DNA of 9,448 nt from an uncultured Solobacterium sp. (lineage in GTDB: Bacteria; Bacillota_I; Bacilli_A; Erysipelotrichales; Erysipelotrichaceae), in NCBI GenBank assembly GCA_937910655.1, contig CALEMV010000354.1, positions 1 through 9,448 on the forward strand. The letters are read 5' to 3'. The stretch's first letter is position 1. Each line of letters opens with the position of its first letter. The notes under the pieces were generated by a model. It was not told the DNA's origin and did not search any database. It saw only the letters and a list, made by a program, of their open reading frames with translations. Shown piece after piece: positions 6,561 to 9,448 of the stretch. The translations under genes and the position numbers were made by a program.

Positions 6561-7088
6561 TTATTTACTTACCTCTAGCAAGCCATATCCACCGCTAGAG
6601 CGACGATATACAACAGATACAGTTTCTGTTTCATCATCGGTATAGATGTAGAAGTTATGTCCACTGAGTTCCATCTTCATGATGGCTGTATCAAGATCCA
6701 TTTCTTCCGCATTCACCGTCTTTGTCTTAACAGGAATTGAGTTTTCTTCTTCCGCAAGATCTGTATCAATAAATGCATTTGCAAGGTGTTCACGATGCTT
6801 CTTATTTAGTCTAGTCTTTTGACGACGAATTTGGTCTTCTAACTTATCAATTGCTAAATCTACTGCTGCATAGAAGTCATCATTTACAACTTCTGCTCTT
6901 AAAATACCTACACGTGATGGGATTGTAACTTCTACCTTCTGGGAGTTTGGATAAACTCTGGCAAGTACACGCGCAATCGTGTTTTCATCGATGAGTAAGT
7001 ACTTATCTAAAGCAGATAATTTCTCCTCAATCTTTGTACGCATTGCTGGTGTAACAGCGATATTCTTACCTACAATTTCAAATCTCAT
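6561..7088 (-). CDS. hpf: Long-form ribosome hibernation promoting factor
   Basis: This 175-aa protein binds the 30S decoding region and, through its C-terminal domain, joins two 70S ribosomes into inactive 100S dimers in stationary phase or stress. The N-terminal S30AE/YfiA domain (1 to ~100) begins MRFEIVGKNIAVTPAM and ends with the basic helix RRQKTRLNKKHR. An acidic linker follows (about 107-126). The C-terminal dimerisation domain (about 127-172) carries MDLDTAIMKMELSGHNFYIY and VVYRRSSGGYGLLE, so this is the long form. The start is the ATG at 7088, with AGGAGG 6 nt upstream; the frame stays open upstream to 7190, but that extension is not family-like. The gene has its own promoter region with inverted repeats and its own terminator. 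Confidence 0.96.
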   Translation of the reverse strand: MRFEIVGKNIAVTPAMRTKIEEKLSALDKYLLIDENTIARVLARVYPNSQKVEVTIPSRVGILRAEVVNDDFYAAVDLAIDKLEDQIRRQKTRLNKKHREHLANAFIDTDLAEEENSIPVKTKTVNAEEMDLDTAIMKMELSGHNFYIYTDDETETVSVVYRRSSGGYGLLEVSK

Positions 7089-7162
7089 AAAATACCTCCT
7101 GTATGTGCTCGAGATACACTCAAAACAACTACTAATGTTTTCAATGATACCTTTTGCACTTC

Positions 7163-7211
7163 TTGTATTTATGTCTATATTATACAACATAAATACAATT
7201 ATTTTTGTATT
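7163..7211 (-). promoter_or_regulatory. hpf promoter region with three TTGTATT-type elements
   Basis: On the minus strand a perfect TATAAT (7184-7179) lies between two arms of a perfect 11-bp inverted repeat, TTGTATTTATG and CATAAATACAA (7163-7173 and 7188-7198), 14 bp apart. A third copy of the core (TTGTATT on the plus strand, 7205-7211) forms a second perfect 7-bp dyad with the neighbouring arm, 6 bp apart. No consensus -35 box is present at 17 bp. The arrangement looks like an operator that a dimeric regulator would use to control the -10 region. The transcript would have a leader of about 85 nt before hpf, in which I see no recognisable riboswitch. Confidence 0.5.
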
Positions 7212-7231
7212 CGATGTGAATATTCCGTGAT

Positions 7232-7261
7232 AAAAACTTCACCTTTTACAGCGAAGTTTTT
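7232..7261 (-). terminator. Terminator overlapping the 3' end of the DUF2779 gene
   Basis: On the minus strand, AAAAACTTCGC and GTGAAGTTTTT (7261-7232) form an 11-bp stem with one G-U pair and an 8-nt loop. The loop contains the stop codon of the DUF2779 gene (7248-7246), so the last four sense codons lie in the stem. Five U residues close the stem. It separates the kinase-nuclease operon from hpf. The plus strand also ends in six T residues, but no plus-strand gene uses it. Confidence 0.75.
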
Positions 7262-8724
7262 TGAACCAATTCAAATAGCCATTTTAGTACAACTGTCATT
7301 GCATAGGTATCCATACCACAATATGCCTTTAAGTCAGCAATACTCTTTTCTACATCTTCAGTATCAACATTCTTATCTAGATTACGCCATTCAAATACCG
7401 CATCCATACCTTGTTGGATATCTAGGTCATGATAGCCTGGATCATCCATCATTGCCATAATGGTTTTTAATGACCACTGTCCCTTCATACGTGTATCATA
7501 AATGATACCCGTTGAAAATGGCAACTGTAGATCTTCCATGCGTGCATTGATATGTAACAAGTCTTCTGCATATTCAGGGTACATATCTGCTAACTCTTGA
7601 ATACGAATCTTCTCTGCCCCTTCTGCATTATAGGCAAGAACAGTACCTTCTTTAGGAATTGCACGAATTAAATGCTCTGCCATATCTTTACGATTATCAT
7701 GAATATTGAGATATACTTCATGTTCGATTCTACCATCTTCATGCATGATGTGTAGAGAGTATTCAAATGGTAAGACATCATATGGATGCATTCCTTCGTA
7801 TGGTGGAATCGCAAAACGTTCCCATTCAAAGTCAATACAGGTAATTGGATAATGAATATAACCTAGCCAGTTTGCTAGAGCGTTGTAGTCAACGTATTGA
7901 CCACCATTACGGTCTGCTTGGATTTGGGCAAACTGTTGCGCGGAGCCTTCAATTCTTTCTGGATCTGCATCCCTTAGGTATATTCTGCCTTCTTCATACA
8001 TCTCTCGCTTATATCGAGAAGCTATCAATGTCAGAATAGAATTATCTGGTAACTCTTTTTCCTGTGGGAAACAATCATCATAGTACAAACACTTTTGACG
8101 TGTCATACATTGTGGTTTCCGGATTGGTTCTCCTACCGTTTCAAACGTACAAGATTCCATCTGCTGTAATAAATAATGCAAATCATGTATGTTATCATAG
8201 ATGGCTTCTTTGATATCTACTGTTGGATTATTTTTATCATTATAGAAAGATGTACTGACGATAAATAATTCATGTGGATCTAATTCTTTTCCTCTACGAT
8301 AGTTTTTATTGAGATGAATCATATAAATATCTTTGATTCTAATATTTAATCCCTCTAATACCCATACCGTATCACAATAGAACTGCATATCATCCGCATG
8401 TGGAAATAAACCAACAAATAGAAAATACAGATCCCATCCATCTTGATTGCGATGTAAGAATGGTGCTTTAATACGTAGCTGTTCGTATTCAAAGCGCGCT
8501 TTAACAAGCCAGTCATATTCCTGTAAAGCACTCATGGCTAAGCTAGCATCATCACCCTGTTTACCAAGAAAATGGTTAGTTACACCTAGCTTAATACAAG
8601 CTAGCTCACTAACCTCTTCATCCAATCTTACAAATGGCTGAAACTTTCTTTTTTCCGCTTGCATTTCATTCGCAAACAAACGGGGACAGCGCGTATATTT
8701 CTTACAATCAGAAATATGAAACAT
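7246..8724 (-). CDS. DUF2779 protein: Cas4-like domain plus DnaQ-like exonuclease domain
   Basis: This is a 492-aa predicted nuclease of unknown biological role. The N-terminal half is Cas4/PD-(D/E)XK-like and has the cysteine pattern of an iron-sulfur cluster: Cys13 in RCPRLF plus Cys206, Cys212 and Cys218. The expected nuclease core is missing, however: the metal-binding Asp position reads IKAPFLH and the E-x-K strand reads YFLFVG (100-105), although the flanking VLEGLNI and IHLNKNY are conserved. The C-terminal DUF2779 half (about 290-485) keeps a DEDD-type exonuclease layout: CIDFEW (Asp298, Glu300), PYDVLPFEYSLH, AYNAEGAEK (365-371), Asp398, GQWSLK, and AYCGMDTYAM (Asp472). The gene starts 12 nt after the ROK kinase stop, with GAGGAG just upstream, so the two form an operon. 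A role in DNA or RNA processing or repair is plausible but not shown. Confidence 0.85.
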   Translation of the reverse strand: MFHISDCKKYTRCPRLFANEMQAEKRKFQPFVRLDEEVSELACIKLGVTNHFLGKQGDDASLAMSALQEYDWLVKARFEYEQLRIKAPFLHRNQDGWDLYFLFVGLFPHADDMQFYCDTVWVLEGLNIRIKDIYMIHLNKNYRRGKELDPHELFIVSTSFYNDKNNPTVDIKEAIYDNIHDLHYLLQQMESCTFETVGEPIRKPQCMTRQKCLYYDDCFPQEKELPDNSILTLIASRYKREMYEEGRIYLRDADPERIEGSAQQFAQIQADRNGGQYVDYNALANWLGYIHYPITCIDFEWERFAIPPYEGMHPYDVLPFEYSLHIMHEDGRIEHEVYLNIHDNRKDMAEHLIRAIPKEGTVLAYNAEGAEKIRIQELADMYPEYAEDLLHINARMEDLQLPFSTGIIYDTRMKGQWSLKTIMAMMDDPGYHDLDIQQGMDAVFEWRNLDKNVDTEDVEKSIADLKAYCGMDTYAMTVVLKWLFELVQKTSL

Positions 8725-8736
8725 AAAACTCCTCTA

Positions 8737-9448
8737 TTAAATACCCTCACTCATCGGTAACATTGCTGCACCGATAATGCCAGGTTCATCTAGCGTTGCA
8801 ATCACAAATGGTGTGTTATGCAAAGCTGTATGTGACATTGATTTATAATTCTCAATCACTGCTGGCAAGAACTTATCTGCAGATTTTGTCATACCACCAC
8901 CGATAACAAAGATATCTGGGTCACATACACATGCAATAGTCGCAAACATTTGACCTAGATCTCTTGTGGCTTCATCAACAATCTTAATAGCTCTTTCATC
9001 TCCTGCATCCGCTAAATCAAATACACTACCTGCATGCAGGATTTCTTTATCTTTAATCACTTCTTTTGCCTTGCGTGTGATATGAGTACCACTTGCCTCA
9101 TTTTCTACTGCACCAACATTTAAGTTATTAATCTTTTCACGGCTACGGTCGATGATGATATTTGCAATCTCACCACCAAAGCCATGCTTACCACTTACTG
9201 TCTTTCCATCAACGATTAATGCCCCACCAATACCAGTAGAAATCGTTACATAGTATACAACACTCTTATCTTTGCCAGCACCAACCAAGGCTTCCGCAAG
9301 TCCTGCTACGTTTGCGTCATTATCCACAAATGCTGGCATACCAAATTCCTTAGATAGTTCATCCGCAAACGGATAACCTGTAAATCCCTTTAGGTTTGTG
9401 CTTAATACCATACTTCCAGACTTCTTATCAACTGGTCCTGGTACACCT
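8737..9448 (-). CDS. ROK-family sugar kinase, 5' end outside the window
   Basis: This is the C-terminal ~237 residues of a cytoplasmic ROK kinase, which phosphorylates glucose, N-acetylmannosamine or a related hexose with ATP. The frame is open to the right edge, and the visible part begins GVPGPVDKKSGS, so the true start lies beyond 9448; the Met codon at 9411 is internal. Motifs are the GxPGPV turn, VDNDANVAGLAE with the catalytic Asp, the phosphate-binding STGIGGALI, FGGEIANIIID, and FVIGGGM near the adenosine site. The usual ROK zinc motif (CxCGxxGCxE, with a His in GEIGH) is absent: the region reads GGEIANIIID then INNLNVGAVENEASG. It may belong to a zinc-free Firmicute subfamily, possibly sialic-acid related. 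It is the upstream partner of the DUF2779 gene in an operon. Confidence 0.9.
   Translation of the reverse strand, partial: GVPGPVDKKSGSMVLSTNLKGFTGYPFADELSKEFGMPAFVDNDANVAGLAEALVGAGKDKSVVYYVTISTGIGGALIVDGKTVSGKHGFGGEIANIIIDRSREKINNLNVGAVENEASGTHITRKAKEVIKDKEILHAGSVFDLADAGDERAIKIVDEATRDLGQMFATIACVCDPDIFVIGGGMTKSADKFLPAVIENYKSMSHTALHNTPFVIATLDEPGIIGAAMLPMSEGI

Noticed and set aside
6433..6645. A 70-codon plus-strand frame over the hpf terminator
   Set aside because: It crosses the hpf terminator and runs antisense into the conserved C-terminal domain of hpf. No supporting signals were seen.
7089..7172. Possible riboswitch or structured leader before hpf
   Set aside because: The leader has only short imperfect repeats around CTCGAG. 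I could not build a stable or recognisable RNA fold from it by eye.
7089..7190. A 34-residue extension of Hpf
   Set aside because: It runs through the leader and ribosome binding site, shows no family similarity, and would start inside the promoter dyad.
8737..9411. The Met codon at 9411 as the start of the ROK kinase
   Set aside because: The frame stays open to the window edge and the upstream residues GVPGPVD are a conserved ROK motif, so the gene is simply cut by the window.

Overview
The window looks like the chromosome of a low-GC Firmicute. The inferred group is Erysipelotrichia-like (Solobacterium, Bulleidia, Holdemania and relatives) or a near neighbour. The basis is AT-rich DNA, strong AGGAGG-type ribosome binding sites, short U-tailed terminators, a YebC of the MGRAHEVR type, a long-form Hpf, Enzyme I with a CcpA-type cre-like site, and a small MG284/MPN403-like protein. 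This is protein-family recognition only; no 16S rRNA or marker phylogeny is available. All but one gene lie on the minus strand. No tRNA, rRNA, CRISPR array, insertion sequence or phage gene was seen.

Positions 1-2480 (minus strand, read right to left) hold a response regulator and a histidine kinase that form a two-gene operon with one base between them. A terminator follows, then a separately transcribed ABC ATPase. The layout resembles Firmicute systems in which a two-component pair controls a LolD/MacB/BceA-type ABC exporter. The ATPase is odd: its first ~150 residues read as a LolD/MacB-type ATPase, while its last ~90 read as the C-terminal half of a Mn/Zn-uptake (TroB/MntB-like) ATPase. 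Its partner permease would lie beyond position 1.

Positions 2521-4218 hold yebC (minus) and a metallophosphatase of the PPP type (plus). They diverge from a 146-bp promoter region with recognisable promoters on both strands. The phosphatase converges on ptsI, and the two share a bidirectional terminator.

Positions 4226-6398 hold ptsI (PTS Enzyme I) without an adjacent ptsH, preceded by a cre-like operator and a small helix-turn-helix-like gene. Positions 6524-9448 hold hpf (ribosome hibernation), with an elaborate inverted-repeat promoter, and upstream of it an operon of a ROK sugar kinase (5' end off the window) and a DUF2779 predicted nuclease. That nuclease pairs a seemingly inactivated Cas4-like domain with an intact-looking DnaQ-like exonuclease domain.

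Most genes are ordinary housekeeping. The main items for a second look are the hybrid ABC ATPase, the degenerate Cas4-like domain and the three-copy TTGTATT element at the hpf promoter.
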